Assembly: GCF_021462285.1 (NCBI RefSeq) | Contig: NZ_CP082787.1 | Span: 744,001 to 808,000, forward strand | DNA: 64,000 bases | Direction of reading: 5' to 3' | Source of the DNA: Serratia entomophila | Lineage (GTDB): Bacteria > Pseudomonadota > Gammaproteobacteria > Enterobacterales > Enterobacteriaceae | Part shown: positions 1 to 9,640 of the stretch, one piece after another | Layout of the letters: each line of letters begins with the position of its first letter | Numbering within the stretch: position 1 is the first letter of the stretch | Translations under genes and position numbers: made by a program | Notes under the pieces: generated by a model | Seen by the model: the letters and a program-made list of their open reading frames with translations, nothing else | What the model was told of the DNA's origin: nothing | Database searches by the model: none

Positions 1-38
1 AACCCGCCAGCCGCTCCGGCTCGCGGGTTTTTTTTATG
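1..38. terminator. Rho-independent terminator of a gene outside the window
   Basis: AACCCG and CGGGTT bracket an inner AGCCG/CGGCT stem, followed by eight T residues on the plus strand. It probably ends a plus-strand gene lying left of the window and faces the convergent channel gene. Confidence 0.75.
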
Positions 39-41
39 CCC

Positions 42-656
42 CTAGCGTTCGAGGATAAAGGCGGGCAGTTTGAGGTGCCAGCGGATAGCCGCCAGCCGGA
101 TGGCCAGAGTAATGACCATGCCCAGCATCATCGCCTGCTGCAGCGGCATGCCGAAGGTATGAAACGCGGTAGCGTGCACGATGCCGCCGATGATGCAGGC
201 GGTTGCGTAGATTTCGGTGCGCAGGATCATCGGGATCTCGCGCGCCAACACGTCGCGGATAATGCCGCCGCCTACGCCGGTGATCACTCCCATGCAAATC
301 GCCACCAGCGGGCCGGTACCGGCGGCGAAGGCCTTATTGACGCCGATGCCGACGAATACCGCCAGCCCGACGGCGTCCAGCACCGGCAGGATCCATTTCG
401 GCAAGCGGCGCGGTTGGCGCACCAGCAGCAACGTCAGGACGCAGGTGATCATCGCCACCACCAGATCGGTGGGATCCTTTACCCAAAACACCGGGCCGTT
501 GGCCAGCGCCATATCGCGGATGGTGCCGCCGCCGACAGCTGTCACCACGCCCAGCACCAGCACGCCGAACGGATCCATGCGCAATTTGCCGGCCAGCAGC
601 ACGCCGGAAATGGCGAATACCGCGGTGCCGAGAATATCCAGCCAGAACACCAGCAT
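42..656 (-). CDS. Trimeric intracellular cation channel (TRIC/UPF0126) family protein, YadS-like
   Basis: A 204-residue integral membrane protein made of two related UPF0126 halves with about seven hydrophobic segments. Each half carries the glycine-rich kink typical of the family (VGGG at residues 41-44 and GVGGG at 127-131, each followed by an IRD motif). Prokaryotic TRIC homologues are trimeric potassium-permeable channels of the inner membrane; the physiological role here is not known. A longer open frame exists upstream, but the start at 656 is preferred: it overlaps the btuF stop codon as TAATG, so the two genes are translationally coupled. The gene order matches yadS-btuF-mtn of E. coli. 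Confidence 0.88.
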   Translation of the reverse strand: MLVFWLDILGTAVFAISGVLLAGKLRMDPFGVLVLGVVTAVGGGTIRDMALANGPVFWVKDPTDLVVAMITCVLTLLLVRQPRRLPKWILPVLDAVGLAVFVGIGVNKAFAAGTGPLVAICMGVITGVGGGIIRDVLAREIPMILRTEIYATACIIGGIVHATAFHTFGMPLQQAMMLGMVITLAIRLAAIRWHLKLPAFILER

Positions 657-1462
657 TAATGCATCTCCGCCAATTGGCTGCACAGCTGCTGCGCCGCCAG
701 CACGATGCGTGGCCCCGGGCGGTTGAACCAATCCTCATTCAACGCGATCACCGGCACCTGCAGCTGCGGCGCCCAGAAGGCCTTCACGCTGGCGAGCTGT
801 TGCGCGCCGCCGGTGATGACGATAGCCTGCGGCCGGCGGGCCAGCACCTGCTCACGGCTGATTTGCGGCCAGGGCATGCGGCTGTCGGCAAAGATGTTCT
901 CGGCGCCGCACAGCGACAGCACCTGGCTTTGCAGGGTAGCGCCGGAGCCGGTGAACAGCGGCTGGGTACCGAACTGCAGCAGCACGCGGCGCGGTTGATT
1001 GCGGGCGTATTGCTGTTTCAGCGCCGCGGTTTGCCGGCGAACGGCGTCCGCCGCCTGATGCGCCTGCTCGGGATGCGGGCTGTATTGGGCAAGATCGTCC
1101 AGCGAACGGGCGATTTCGTCGAGGCTGCCGGCGTTCGCGTAATAGATAGGTATGCCGAACGAGGCGAGCTGATCCAACACCCGCTGCGGATTGCCGCCGC
1201 GCCACGCCAGGATCAGGTCCGGCTTCAGCGCCAGCACCCGTTCGATATTGACGCCCTGCCAGGAGGCCACCTGTTCAAGCTTGCCGGCCGCCGGCGGATA
1301 ATCGGAAAAGGCGCTTACCGCCAGCAGGCTATCGCCCATGCCGGCGGCATAGGCAAGCTCGGTGGTGTTCGGCGCCAGGCTTATCACTCGCTGGGCAGCG
1401 CCGGCGGGCAGCGCCAGCCACAGCGTGAACAGCCACAGCAAAGAGGCGAAGCTCAGCTTCAC
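656..1462 (-). CDS. btuF: Periplasmic vitamin B12-binding protein BtuF
   Basis: The protein has 268 residues and begins with a GTG codon one base after the mtn stop. Residues 1-22 form a Sec signal peptide ending in AGA. The mature protein starts with the [12 protein letters not shown] motif of class III (FhuD/BtuF/TroA-type) binding proteins and contains the central [10 protein letters not shown] stretch shared with BtuF. It binds cobalamin in the periplasm and hands it to the BtuCD importer, which is not encoded nearby. It sits in an apparent mtn-btuF-yadS operon, where the link to mtn may be methionine/SAM metabolism. The start codon is fixed by the tight spacing and the signal sequence. 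Confidence 0.93.
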   Translation of the reverse strand: MKLSFASLLWLFTLWLALPAGAAQRVISLAPNTTELAYAAGMGDSLLAVSAFSDYPPAAGKLEQVASWQGVNIERVLALKPDLILAWRGGNPQRVLDQLASFGIPIYYANAGSLDEIARSLDDLAQYSPHPEQAHQAADAVRRQTAALKQQYARNQPRRVLLQFGTQPLFTGSGATLQSQVLSLCGAENIFADSRMPWPQISREQVLARRPQAIVITGGAQQLASVKAFWAPQLQVPVIALNEDWFNRPGPRIVLAAQQLCSQLAEMH

Positions 1463-1463
1463 A

Positions 1464-2165
1464 TCAACCGCGCTTGGCCAGGGTTTGCAGCATGGCGTTT
1501 ACCATCAGCGTCGACTGCTTGGCGGCCACGGTGAGGAATTCGTCGAAGCTCATGTGCGATTCGCTGTCGGCAACGTCGGAGATGGCGCGCACCACCACGA
1601 ACGGCGTACCAAACAGGTGGCAAACGTGGCCGATGGCTGCGGCTTCCATTTCAACCGCGGCAACGGCCGGGAAGGTGGTGCGAATGCGCGCCAGCGGCTC
1701 TGCGCCGTTGATGAAGGCGTCGCCGCTGCAGATCAGGCCGCGCACCGCGTTCAGGTCCAGCTGTTTGATGCAGCCTTCCGCCAGGGCGATCAGCGCGTCG
1801 TCTGCCACGAACGCCGCCGGGCAGCCGGCCATTTGGCCCGGCTCGTAGCCAAAGGCGGTCACGTCGGCGTCGTGATAGCGCACTTCTTCGGATACCACGA
1901 TATCGCCCACTTTCAGCGTGCTGGCCAGGCCGCCGGCGGAGCCGGTATTGATCACCACGTCCGGGCGGCAGTGCTCCAGCAGCAGGGTGGTGCCCATGGC
2001 CGCGGCGACTTTGCCGATGCCGGATTTCAGCAGCGCAACCTCAACGCCGCCGATCTGGCCGGTATAGATTTCACAGCCCGCGCGTTGAATGGTCTGACGA
2101 TTTTCAATTTGATCGCGCAGCAGGGTGACTTCCTGCTCCATTGCGCCGATGATGCCTACTTTCAT
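1464..2165 (-). CDS. mtn: 5'-methylthioadenosine/S-adenosylhomocysteine nucleosidase
   Basis: A 233-residue enzyme (family length about 232) that hydrolyses MTA and SAH to adenine and the corresponding thio-ribose, feeding SAM recycling and the AI-2 pathway. The N-terminal GAMEQEV carries the catalytic Glu12, and the later VEMEAAA and ISDVAD motifs carry the substrate-binding glutamate and the catalytic aspartate (about residues 174 and 197). The start at 2165 (MKVGIIGAM) matches the family; 16 further residues are open upstream but are not conserved-looking. It is divergent from dgt and is the first gene of the mtn-btuF-yadS operon. Confidence 0.95.
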   Translation of the reverse strand: MKVGIIGAMEQEVTLLRDQIENRQTIQRAGCEIYTGQIGGVEVALLKSGIGKVAAAMGTTLLLEHCRPDVVINTGSAGGLASTLKVGDIVVSEEVRYHDADVTAFGYEPGQMAGCPAAFVADDALIALAEGCIKQLDLNAVRGLICSGDAFINGAEPLARIRTTFPAVAAVEMEAAAIGHVCHLFGTPFVVVRAISDVADSESHMSFDEFLTVAAKQSTLMVNAMLQTLAKRG

Positions 2166-2294
2166 AAATAACACTCGCTGATTGGGTGTGGGAATTGCGC
2201 CATAGTCTATCATGGCTGTCAGAGAGAGATAATCCGTTGCATCCGCCGCAGGGAATTGTTATCACGGGGGCTGGGCGCAACCGCGGAGAAACAG

Positions 2295-3812
2295 ATGTCC
2301 GGGATCGACTTCAAACAAAAAATCAGCTTCCAGCGGCCATTCAGCAAACCGATAGAGGCCGAGGAAGAGTATGACATCGTGCGGCAGTTCGAGAGCGATC
2401 GCGGGCGCATTGTCAACTCGGCGGCGATCCGCCGCCTGCAGCAGAAAACTCAGGTGTTTCCGCTGGAACGTAACGCGGCGGTGCGCAGCCGCCTGACGCA
2501 TTCGATGGAAGTGCAGCAGGTGGGGCGGCATATCGCCAAAGAGATCCTCAACCGCTTCAAGCAGGAAGGGCGCATCGACGAGCTCGGCCTGGCCCGGCTG
2601 CTCGCGCCCTTCGAAAGCATCGTAGAAATGGCCTGCCTGATGCATGACATCGGCAATCCGCCGTTCGGCCACTTTGGCGAGTCGGCGATCAACGACTGGT
2701 TCGCCCAGCGGCTCGATCCCGCCAGCTGCGGCAGCGAGCCGGGCAGCCACGATCGCTGCCAGGTCGCGGTGCTGCGCCTGCACGAAGGAGAAAGCGATCT
2801 TAATCGGCTGCGCAGCCGTATCCGGCAGGACCTGAGCCATTTTGAAGGCAACGCTCAGGCGATCCGCATGGTCTATACCCTGCTTAAACTCAATCTGACC
2901 TATGCCCAGGTAGGCTGTATCTTGAAATATACCCGCCCGGCCTATTGGGCGAGCGAGATCCCGGCCGGCCGCAGTTATCTGATGAAAAAGCCCGGTTATT
3001 ATCTGGCGGAAGAGGCCTTCGTCGATCGGCTGCGGCGCGAACTGCATATGGGCGAATTCGATCGTTTCCCGCTGACCTATATTATGGAAGCCGCCGACGA
3101 TATTTCTTATTGCATTGCCGATCTTGAAGACGCGGTGGAAAAAAATATTTTCACCGTCGATCAGCTGTATCAGCATCTTATTCAAGAGTGGGGCGAAATT
3201 GCGCCGGGGGATTTATTCGATAAAACCGTTGCCAGCGCTTTCCGGAAAATCGATAAGGGCGGCGCGCGGCGCAGTGCGGAAGATCAATTCTTCATGTATC
3301 TGCGGGTATTTACCGTCGCGCGGCTGGTGCCGCACGCGGCGCAGCGCTTTATCGACAACCTGGAGGCGGTGTATCAGGGCCACTTTAATCAGGCGCTGCT
3401 GGAGGATTCCAGCCCGGCCTACCAACTGTTGAAAATATTCAAGAATGTGGCGCTCAAGCACGTCTTCAACCACCCGGAGGTGGAGCAGCTCGAGCTGCAG
3501 GGGTATCGGGTGATCAGCGGCCTGCTGGACATTTACAGCCCGCTATTGGCGATGCCGCTGGGCGACTTTACCCAGCTGGTGCAGGAAGACAGCCACCGCG
3601 CCTACCCGATTGAAACGCGGCTGTTCCACAAGCTGTCCACTAAGCACCGGCTGGCATATGTCGAAGCGGTTGAAGGGCTGCAGCATTTGTCGCAGGAACA
3701 GCAGGCAATCAGAGAATATTATTTCCGCGCGCGCTTATTACAGGATTACATCAGCGGAATGACCGATCTTTATGCTTACGATGAATACCGTAGATTAATG
3801 GCGGCGGAATAA
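2295..3812 (+). CDS. dgt: Deoxyguanosinetriphosphate triphosphohydrolase
   Basis: 505 residues, the same length as E. coli Dgt. It hydrolyses dGTP to deoxyguanosine and tripolyphosphate. The HD-domain metal ligands are visible: His69 in LTHSME, His117-Asp118 in LMHDIG, followed by NPPFGHFGE. The start [12 protein letters not shown] at 2295 is preceded by a GGAGAA ribosome site and agrees with the family; the open frame extends 13 codons upstream without support. It is divergent from mtn and followed 180 bp later by degP, as in E. coli. Confidence 0.95.
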   Translation: MSGIDFKQKISFQRPFSKPIEAEEEYDIVRQFESDRGRIVNSAAIRRLQQKTQVFPLERNAAVRSRLTHSMEVQQVGRHIAKEILNRFKQEGRIDELGLARLLAPFESIVEMACLMHDIGNPPFGHFGESAINDWFAQRLDPASCGSEPGSHDRCQVAVLRLHEGESDLNRLRSRIRQDLSHFEGNAQAIRMVYTLLKLNLTYAQVGCILKYTRPAYWASEIPAGRSYLMKKPGYYLAEEAFVDRLRRELHMGEFDRFPLTYIMEAADDISYCIADLEDAVEKNIFTVDQLYQHLIQEWGEIAPGDLFDKTVASAFRKIDKGGARRSAEDQFFMYLRVFTVARLVPHAAQRFIDNLEAVYQGHFNQALLEDSSPAYQLLKIFKNVALKHVFNHPEVEQLELQGYRVISGLLDIYSPLLAMPLGDFTQLVQEDSHRAYPIETRLFHKLSTKHRLAYVEAVEGLQHLSQEQQAIREYYFRARLLQDYISGMTDLYAYDEYRRLMAAE

Positions 3813-3850
3813 TTCATTGCCTCAATAATTACCAGCGAGGCCAAAGGATT

Positions 3851-3878
3851 GTCTGTCTCGAGTTTTGTAAAGACAGAC
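3851..3878. other. Stem-loop between dgt and degP
   Basis: A perfect 8-bp inverted repeat (GTCTGTCT at 3851-3858, AGACAGAC at 3871-3878) with a 12-nt loop. The downstream arm is followed by AT-rich sequence rather than a clean T-run, so it may be a weak dgt terminator or an operator for the degP promoter region. The loop and flank contain GTAAA and TTTAC, which resemble CpxR half sites but are in inverted rather than tandem arrangement. Confidence 0.4.
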
Positions 3879-3911
3879 AATATTTGTTTACTATTACCAA
3901 TAACCTGCGCC

Positions 3912-3939
3912 GGAACTTCAGGCTATTAATCAACTCTGA
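3912..3939 (+). promoter_or_regulatory. Sigma-E promoter of degP
   Basis: GGAACTT at 3912-3918, a 16-bp spacer, and TCTGA at 3935-3939 match the sigma-E (RpoE) consensus almost perfectly. The predicted start of transcription near 3945 would give a leader of about 45 nt before the degP ATG at 3992. E. coli degP is a classical sigma-E gene. Confidence 0.85.
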
Positions 3940-3991
3940 CTATGCACAAGACAGCAGTACTTTTCTGAACGACTTTATAAGAGACACACAG

Positions 3992-5428
3992 ATGAAAAAA
4001 ACCGCATTAGTTCTGAGCGCGCTGGCATTCAGTATCGGCATGGCGATGGGCCCGGTCACGGCCAACGCCGCAGAAACCGCGTCCTCCAGCACCCAACAGT
4101 TGCCAAGCCTGGCGCCGATGCTGGAAAAGGTGATGCCATCCGTGGTGAGCATCAACGTGGAAGGCAGCACCACCGTCAATACGCCGAGAATGCCGCAGCA
4201 GTTCCAGCAGTTCTTCGGCGAAGACTCGCCGTTCTGCCAGGACGGTTCGCCGTTCCAGGGCTCGCCGATGTGCCAGGGCGGGCAGGCCGGCCCGGATGGG
4301 GAGCCGCAGGGCACGCAGCAGAAATTCCAGGCGCTGGGCGCCGGGGTGGTGATCGATGCGGCTAAAGGTTATGTGGTGACCAACAACCACGTGGTGGACA
4401 ACGCCAATAAAATCCAGGTACAGCTGAGCGACGGGCGCCGCTTTGACGCCAAGGTGATCGGCAAGGATCCGCGTTCAGACATCGCTCTGATCCAGCTGAA
4501 AGACTTCAAGAACCTGACGGCCATCAAGATGGCGGACTCCGATCAGCTGCGCGTCGGCGATTACACCGTGGCGATCGGCAACCCGTATGGGCTGGGCGAA
4601 ACCGCCACCTCGGGCATCGTTTCCGCGCTGGGGCGCAGCGGGCTGAATATCGAAAACTACGAGAACTTCATCCAGACCGACGCGGCGATTAACCGCGGCA
4701 ACTCCGGCGGCGCGCTGGTTAATCTGAACGGCGAGCTGATCGGCATCAACACCGCGATCCTGGCGCCGGACGGCGGCAACATCGGCATCGGTTTCGCCAT
4801 TCCAAGCAACATGGTGAAGAACCTGACGGCGCAAATGGTTGAATATGGCCAGGTGAAGCGCGGCGAGCTGGGGATTATGGGCACCGAACTGAACTCCGAG
4901 CTGGCCAAGGCGATGAAGGTAGACGCGCAGCGCGGGGCCTTCGTCAGCCAGGTGATGCCGAAATCTTCCGCCGCCAAGGCGGGCATCAAGGCCGGTGACG
5001 TGATAGTGACCATGAACGGCAAAGCAATCTCGAGCTTCGCCTCGTTCCGCGCGGAAATCGGCACGCTGCCGGTCGGCAGCAAGATGTCGCTGGGCATCAT
5101 TCGCGACGGCAAACCGGTCACCATTGACGTCACGCTGGAGCAGAGCACCCAGACCCAGGTTGAGTCCGGCAATATTTACACCGGTATCGAAGGGGCCGAG
5201 CTGAGCAACACGCAGATCGGCGCGCAGAAAGGCGTGAAGGTCGACAACGTGAAAGCCGGCAGCGCCGCGGCGCGCATCGGTCTGAAAAAGGGCGATGTGA
5301 TCCTGGGCGTGAACCAGCAGCCGATCCAGAACCTGGGCGAGCTGCGTAAAATCCTCGACAGCAAGCCGTCGGTGCTGGCGCTGAATATCCAGCGCGGCGA
5401 CAGCCAGCTGTATCTGCTGATGCAGTAA
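3992..5428 (+). CDS. degP: Periplasmic serine endoprotease/chaperone DegP (HtrA)
   Basis: A 478-residue protein (E. coli 474). Residues 1-26 are a signal peptide ending ANA. The trypsin-like domain has the triad His133 (TNNHVV), Asp163 (RSDIAL) and Ser238 (GNSGGAL); two cysteines at 82 and 94 lie in the LA regulatory loop as in the family. Two PDZ domains follow (about residues 285-375 and 390-475). It degrades or refolds misfolded periplasmic and outer membrane proteins under envelope stress. The start MKKTALVLSALAF is chosen over the longer frame because the upstream part contains the sigma-E promoter. It ends in a strong shared terminator. Confidence 0.96.
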   Translation: MKKTALVLSALAFSIGMAMGPVTANAAETASSSTQQLPSLAPMLEKVMPSVVSINVEGSTTVNTPRMPQQFQQFFGEDSPFCQDGSPFQGSPMCQGGQAGPDGEPQGTQQKFQALGAGVVIDAAKGYVVTNNHVVDNANKIQVQLSDGRRFDAKVIGKDPRSDIALIQLKDFKNLTAIKMADSDQLRVGDYTVAIGNPYGLGETATSGIVSALGRSGLNIENYENFIQTDAAINRGNSGGALVNLNGELIGINTAILAPDGGNIGIGFAIPSNMVKNLTAQMVEYGQVKRGELGIMGTELNSELAKAMKVDAQRGAFVSQVMPKSSAAKAGIKAGDVIVTMNGKAISSFASFRAEIGTLPVGSKMSLGIIRDGKPVTIDVTLEQSTQTQVESGNIYTGIEGAELSNTQIGAQKGVKVDNVKAGSAAARIGLKKGDVILGVNQQPIQNLGELRKILDSKPSVLALNIQRGDSQLYLLMQ

Positions 5429-5450
5429 TCCTGCTCCGCAGGAAACACAA

Positions 5451-5473
5451 GGCACGCTTCGGCGTGCCTTTTT
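5451..5473. terminator. Terminator between convergent degP and barA
   Basis: GGCACGC (5451-5457), TTCG tetraloop, GCGTGCC (5462-5468), then TTTTT. The T-run serves degP on the plus strand; the stem can also serve barA, which ends at 5477. Confidence 0.9.
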
Positions 5474-5476
5474 AGG

Positions 5477-8215
5477 TTAGGCCTGGCGCTGATTGCCCAG
5501 GTGCGCGTGCGCCGCCTGGCATACCAGCTCGATTTCATCCAGCAGCTCCAGCCACTCAGGCTCCAGCTGGTCATGGCCGACGCCCTGGCGCAGCTGCTGT
5601 TCCAGATAGAAACACAGCTGCTTCAGGCGCGGCACGCCGCTGTAGCTGCAGCTGCCGTGCAGTTTGTGGATCAGATCGAGAATGCCGTCGTCCGGCCGGC
5701 CGTCGACCAACGCCTGCACCCGCTCGCGCACCTGCGGCAGGAAGTCGAGCAGCATTTGCAGCAGATCGCGCGCCAGATCCTGTTTGTTGGCCGCCTGGCG
5801 CAGCGCCAGCGGCCAGTCGAGCGACAGCGGCTGGCCGGCAGGGTGCTGCGCAGCGGCGTTCGGCTCGCCGCTGTGGTAGCGCGACAGCACGCGGGTCAGC
5901 ATCGCTTCGTCAATCGGTTTGGCCAGGTAGTCGTCCATGCCGGCCTGCAGCAGATGTTCGCGTTCGCCGCTCACCGCATGGGCGGTAACGGCGACGATCG
6001 GCGTTGAATTATGGTGCGGCAGTTGGCGGATCAGCTCGCTGGTGCGAATGCCGTCGATCTTCGGCATCTGGATATCCATCAGGATCAGGTCCAGCACGTT
6101 GTCGCGCGCCAGCGCCAGCGCCTCTTCGCCGCTTTCGCACAGCAGGGTTTTCTCCACCTGTTCCGCCAGCAGGGTGCCGATCAGCTTCAGGTTGGCCGGG
6201 TTGTCGTCGACCGCCATCACCGTCAGCGGCAGGCGTTTACGCTCCGGCTGGGCGCTGAGGCGCAGCGGCTCCTCCATTTGCAACAGCGGGAACAGACGGT
6301 TGCTGGTGATGGGTTTGATCAGGCAGCCGAGCGCGCCCTGCTGCTTGAGCAGCTCGGCGTCGATCTGCGCCTGGCACGGCAGCGCCAGGATCACTCTGCC
6401 GGCCACCTTCAACGCCGCCAGCAGCTTGTCTTGATGCTGCGCCATATTGTTGCTGAAGGGGATAGGCACGCCAACCAGCAGGAAGTCGTATTCGTTTTTC
6501 GGCAACTGAGCCAGGGTCGGCGAGTGGGTGAGAGCCAGTTGGGTGACGCTGAGCATGTTGAGCGTCGCCTGCGCTGCTGTCGGGTTGGATTCGATGTAGG
6601 CCAGGGTTTTGCCGCGCAGATCCGGCAGGTTTGGCTGCAGCGACAGCATGCCTTCGTTCAGATCGAGCTGAATGTGGAACCAGAAGGTTGAACCGCGGTT
6701 CAGCTGGCTGTGGAAGCAAATATCGCCGCCCATCTCTTTCACCAGCTTCTGGGTGATCACCAGCCCCAGGCCGGTGCCGCCGTGGCGGCGGGAAATGCTG
6801 GCGTCCGCCTGGCGAAACGCCTGGAACAGCTGCGACTGCTGGCGCTCGGAAATGCCGATGCCGGTGTCGTGGATCTGCACTTCCAGCTCCACCTGACGTT
6901 CCAGCTGTTTGCGCAGCTCGACGCGGATGTCGATGTTGCCGGTCTCGGTAAACTTGACCGCGTTGCCCAGCAGGTTGGTGATGATCTGCTGCAGGCGCAG
7001 GGAGTCGCCGATCACCTGTTCCGGCACGTCGTTGTGCACGTCCAGCGTCAGCTCCAGCCCTTTCTCGTGGGCGCTGGGGGCCAGCAGCACGATCACTTCA
7101 TCCAGCGTTTCGCGCAGCGAGAACGGGATATGCTCCAGCACCAGCTTACCGGCCTCCAGCTTGGAGAAGTCCAGCACGTCGTTGATGATGGTCAGCAGGT
7201 TATTGGCCGAGCGTTCGATGGTTTGCAGATAATCGGCCTGGGTAACGCTCAGGTCGGTTTTCAGCATCTGGCGGGTAAAGCCGATCACCCCGTTCAGCGG
7301 GGTGCGCAGTTCGTGCGACATATTGGCCAGGAACTCGGACTTGATGCGCGCCGCTTCCTGAGCGCGCTTTTTCGCCAGATCCAGCTCGACGTTCTGGATC
7401 TCCATTTGCTCCAGCGTTTCACGCAGGTCGGAGGTGGCCTGATCGATGTTCTGCTGCATCTCTTCGTGGTAGGCGGTGAGCGACATCGCCATCGAGTTGA
7501 TGCCGTTCTTCAGCATGTGCAGTTCGCCGAGCATAAAGCCTTCGACGCGGCTGTCGAGCTGGCCGCGGCGAATGCGGTCGACGGTGTTCACCATGTTGCG
7601 GATCGGGCCGGTCACGTCGCGCATCAGGCGGTAGGCGAACAGAATGGCGATGCACATGCACAGCAACAGCAGCAGGGTGGAAACGAACACTTCTTTATAC
7701 TGCTGCAGACGCACCGACTGCAGATCCAGCTCGATCGCCACATAGCCGAGATTGTTGTCGGGGTGGTTGCCGGCATCGGCGGCTTCGTCCGGATATTGGC
7801 TTTCCGACAGGATCGGCGTGCGCAGGATCAGCGAGTCGCCGCGCCGTGTCAGCATCAGATCGGTGGGCATTGGCACACCTTTCGGCAGCTGCAGCTGGGC
7901 GAAATTATGGTGATAATTGGAGGTGACAAACAGGTTGTTCTGCGCGTCGAACACCGTAATCGAACGCACGATGTCCGAATGACGGCGGTGCAGCAGGCTG
8001 ACCAATTGCCGAACCGATTCGCGGCTGCGGAACGTCATGCCGTACTCGCTGGCCACCGCCAGCGGCTCGATAATGCTGGCGCCGGCGTCCACCAATTGCT
8101 CCTGCAGCTCGTTGTAGCGGTGCACCACGAAGAAGGTGCTGAGCAGCAAACCAATCAGCAAGGTTGGGGCCAGAATCAGGATCATCATGCGCGCACGCAG
8201 GCTGTATTTGGTCAT
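5477..8215 (-). CDS. barA: Hybrid sensor histidine kinase BarA
   Basis: A 912-residue tripartite kinase of the BarA/UvrY(SirA) system that controls the Csr small RNAs and carbon metabolism, virulence and stress traits. Order of parts: TM1 at about 10-31, a periplasmic sensor region, TM2 at about 176-198, HAMP, a HisKA domain with the phospho-accepting His in [12 protein letters not shown], a HATPase domain with GTGLGL, a receiver domain with the Asp in LMDIQMP, and a C-terminal HPt domain with His in HKLHGS. The cognate regulator uvrY is not in the window. It is divergent from rlmD, as in E. coli, but its 3' neighbour is degP, a different arrangement from E. coli. Confidence 0.94.
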   Translation of the reverse strand: MTKYSLRARMMILILAPTLLIGLLLSTFFVVHRYNELQEQLVDAGASIIEPLAVASEYGMTFRSRESVRQLVSLLHRRHSDIVRSITVFDAQNNLFVTSNYHHNFAQLQLPKGVPMPTDLMLTRRGDSLILRTPILSESQYPDEAADAGNHPDNNLGYVAIELDLQSVRLQQYKEVFVSTLLLLLCMCIAILFAYRLMRDVTGPIRNMVNTVDRIRRGQLDSRVEGFMLGELHMLKNGINSMAMSLTAYHEEMQQNIDQATSDLRETLEQMEIQNVELDLAKKRAQEAARIKSEFLANMSHELRTPLNGVIGFTRQMLKTDLSVTQADYLQTIERSANNLLTIINDVLDFSKLEAGKLVLEHIPFSLRETLDEVIVLLAPSAHEKGLELTLDVHNDVPEQVIGDSLRLQQIITNLLGNAVKFTETGNIDIRVELRKQLERQVELEVQIHDTGIGISERQQSQLFQAFRQADASISRRHGGTGLGLVITQKLVKEMGGDICFHSQLNRGSTFWFHIQLDLNEGMLSLQPNLPDLRGKTLAYIESNPTAAQATLNMLSVTQLALTHSPTLAQLPKNEYDFLLVGVPIPFSNNMAQHQDKLLAALKVAGRVILALPCQAQIDAELLKQQGALGCLIKPITSNRLFPLLQMEEPLRLSAQPERKRLPLTVMAVDDNPANLKLIGTLLAEQVEKTLLCESGEEALALARDNVLDLILMDIQMPKIDGIRTSELIRQLPHHNSTPIVAVTAHAVSGEREHLLQAGMDDYLAKPIDEAMLTRVLSRYHSGEPNAAAQHPAGQPLSLDWPLALRQAANKQDLARDLLQMLLDFLPQVRERVQALVDGRPDDGILDLIHKLHGSCSYSGVPRLKQLCFYLEQQLRQGVGHDQLEPEWLELLDEIELVCQAAHAHLGNQRQA

Positions 8216-8281
8216 GGGATTCCAATGTGGGAGAATTGACAGCTGACACTAGCTTAATGAACCAGCACACAATCGACAAAT

Positions 8282-9631
8282 ATGGCGCAATTCTACTCTC
8301 CCAAACGCCGCGTGACGACCCGGCAGAACTTACAAATGTTAACCGTGACGGTGAATGACCTCGATCCCTTCGGCCAGGGCGTGGCGCGCCATGACGGCAA
8401 GGCGATATTCGTGCCGGGAGTGCTGCCCGGCGAACAGGCGGAAATCCAGCTGACGGAAGACAAGCGCCAGTTCGCCAAAGGCAAGCTGAAGCGCCTGCTG
8501 ACCCGCAGCCCGCAGCGGGTTGAGCCGCGCTGCCCGCACTTTGGCGTCTGCGGCGGCTGCCAGCAGCAGCACGCGGACGAGGCGCTGCAGCAGCAGAGCA
8601 AGGCGGCGGCGCTGGTGCGCATGATAGCCCGCGAAACCGGCGTTACGCCGCAGCAGGAGCCGGTGATCGCCGGGCCGCAGTATGGCTACCGCCGCCGCGC
8701 CCGTCTGGGCCTGAGCTGGCAGCCGAAGCAACAGCGGCTGGTGATGGGGTTTCGCCAGGCGGCCTCCAGCGAGCTGGTGCCGGTGCGCCATTGCCCGGTG
8801 CTGTGTCCCGAGCTGGAGCAACTGCTGGCGCCGCTGAACGCCTGCCTGAGCGCGTTGCAGGGCGCGCGGCGTTTGGGCCACGCGGAACTGGTGCTGGCGG
8901 ACAACGGCCCGGTGTTGGTGTTGCGCCACCTCGATGCGCTGAAAGAGCCGGATCGTCAGGCGCTGTTGGCGTTTGCGCAGCAAAAAAACGTAACCATTTA
9001 TTTGGCGCCGGACAGCGATCGGCTGGAAAAACTGTGCGGTGAAACGCCGTATTATCAGGTCGACGGGCTACGCTTAGACTTCAGCCCGCGCGACTTTATT
9101 CAGGTCAATGACGCGGTAAATCAGCAAATGGTGGCGCAGGCCCTTGAATGGCTCGAGGTTCAACCCAATGATCGGGTATTGGATCTGTTCTGCGGCATGG
9201 GCAATTTTACTCTGCCGTTGGCGCGCCGCGCCGCTGCGGTGGTGGGCATAGAAGGTGTTGCCACACTGGTAGCGAATGGGCAATATAATGCACATAAGAA
9301 TAGGCTGAATAATGCTTCGTTTTTCCATGAGAATCTGGAAGACGACGTTGAGCGGCAACCTTGGGCAGCACAAGGATTTGATAAAGTGATGCTGGATCCC
9401 GCCCGCGCCGGCGCGGCTGGAGTGATGTCACACATTGTAAAACTGGCGCCAGAGCGGGTGGTCTATGTTTCCTGTAACCCCACCACGCTGGCACGCGACA
9501 GCAAAGTGCTGCTGGACGCCGGTTATCGTCTTGCGCGCGTGCGGATGTTGGATATGTTTCCGCACACGGGGCATCTTGAGTCAATGGCGCTGTTTATTAA
9601 CGACACTGCGCCAGAGGTCGCTGCAGAGTAG
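8282..9631 (+). CDS. rlmD: 23S rRNA (uracil-1939-C5)-methyltransferase RlmD
   Basis: 449 residues, about 16 longer than the E. coli enzyme through an insertion in the N-terminal and TRAM-proximal region. An N-terminal TRAM domain is followed by the iron-sulfur cysteines Cys84, Cys90 and Cys93 ([10 protein letters not shown]) and the SAM-binding motif [10 protein letters not shown]. The nucleophilic Cys lies in VSCNP near residue 397. It methylates U1939 of 23S rRNA using SAM. The MAQFYS start equals that of the E. coli protein. It is followed by relA after nine bases. Confidence 0.94.
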   Translation: MAQFYSPKRRVTTRQNLQMLTVTVNDLDPFGQGVARHDGKAIFVPGVLPGEQAEIQLTEDKRQFAKGKLKRLLTRSPQRVEPRCPHFGVCGGCQQQHADEALQQQSKAAALVRMIARETGVTPQQEPVIAGPQYGYRRRARLGLSWQPKQQRLVMGFRQAASSELVPVRHCPVLCPELEQLLAPLNACLSALQGARRLGHAELVLADNGPVLVLRHLDALKEPDRQALLAFAQQKNVTIYLAPDSDRLEKLCGETPYYQVDGLRLDFSPRDFIQVNDAVNQQMVAQALEWLEVQPNDRVLDLFCGMGNFTLPLARRAAAVVGIEGVATLVANGQYNAHKNRLNNASFFHENLEDDVERQPWAAQGFDKVMLDPARAGAAGVMSHIVKLAPERVVYVSCNPTTLARDSKVLLDAGYRLARVRMLDMFPHTGHLESMALFINDTAPEVAAE

Positions 9632-9640
9632 GGAGAGGTT

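Noticed and set aside
3861..3886. Tandem CpxR box before degP
   Set aside because: GTAAA occurs once and the other copy is inverted (TTTAC), not the tandem GTAAA-N5-GTAAA arrangement.
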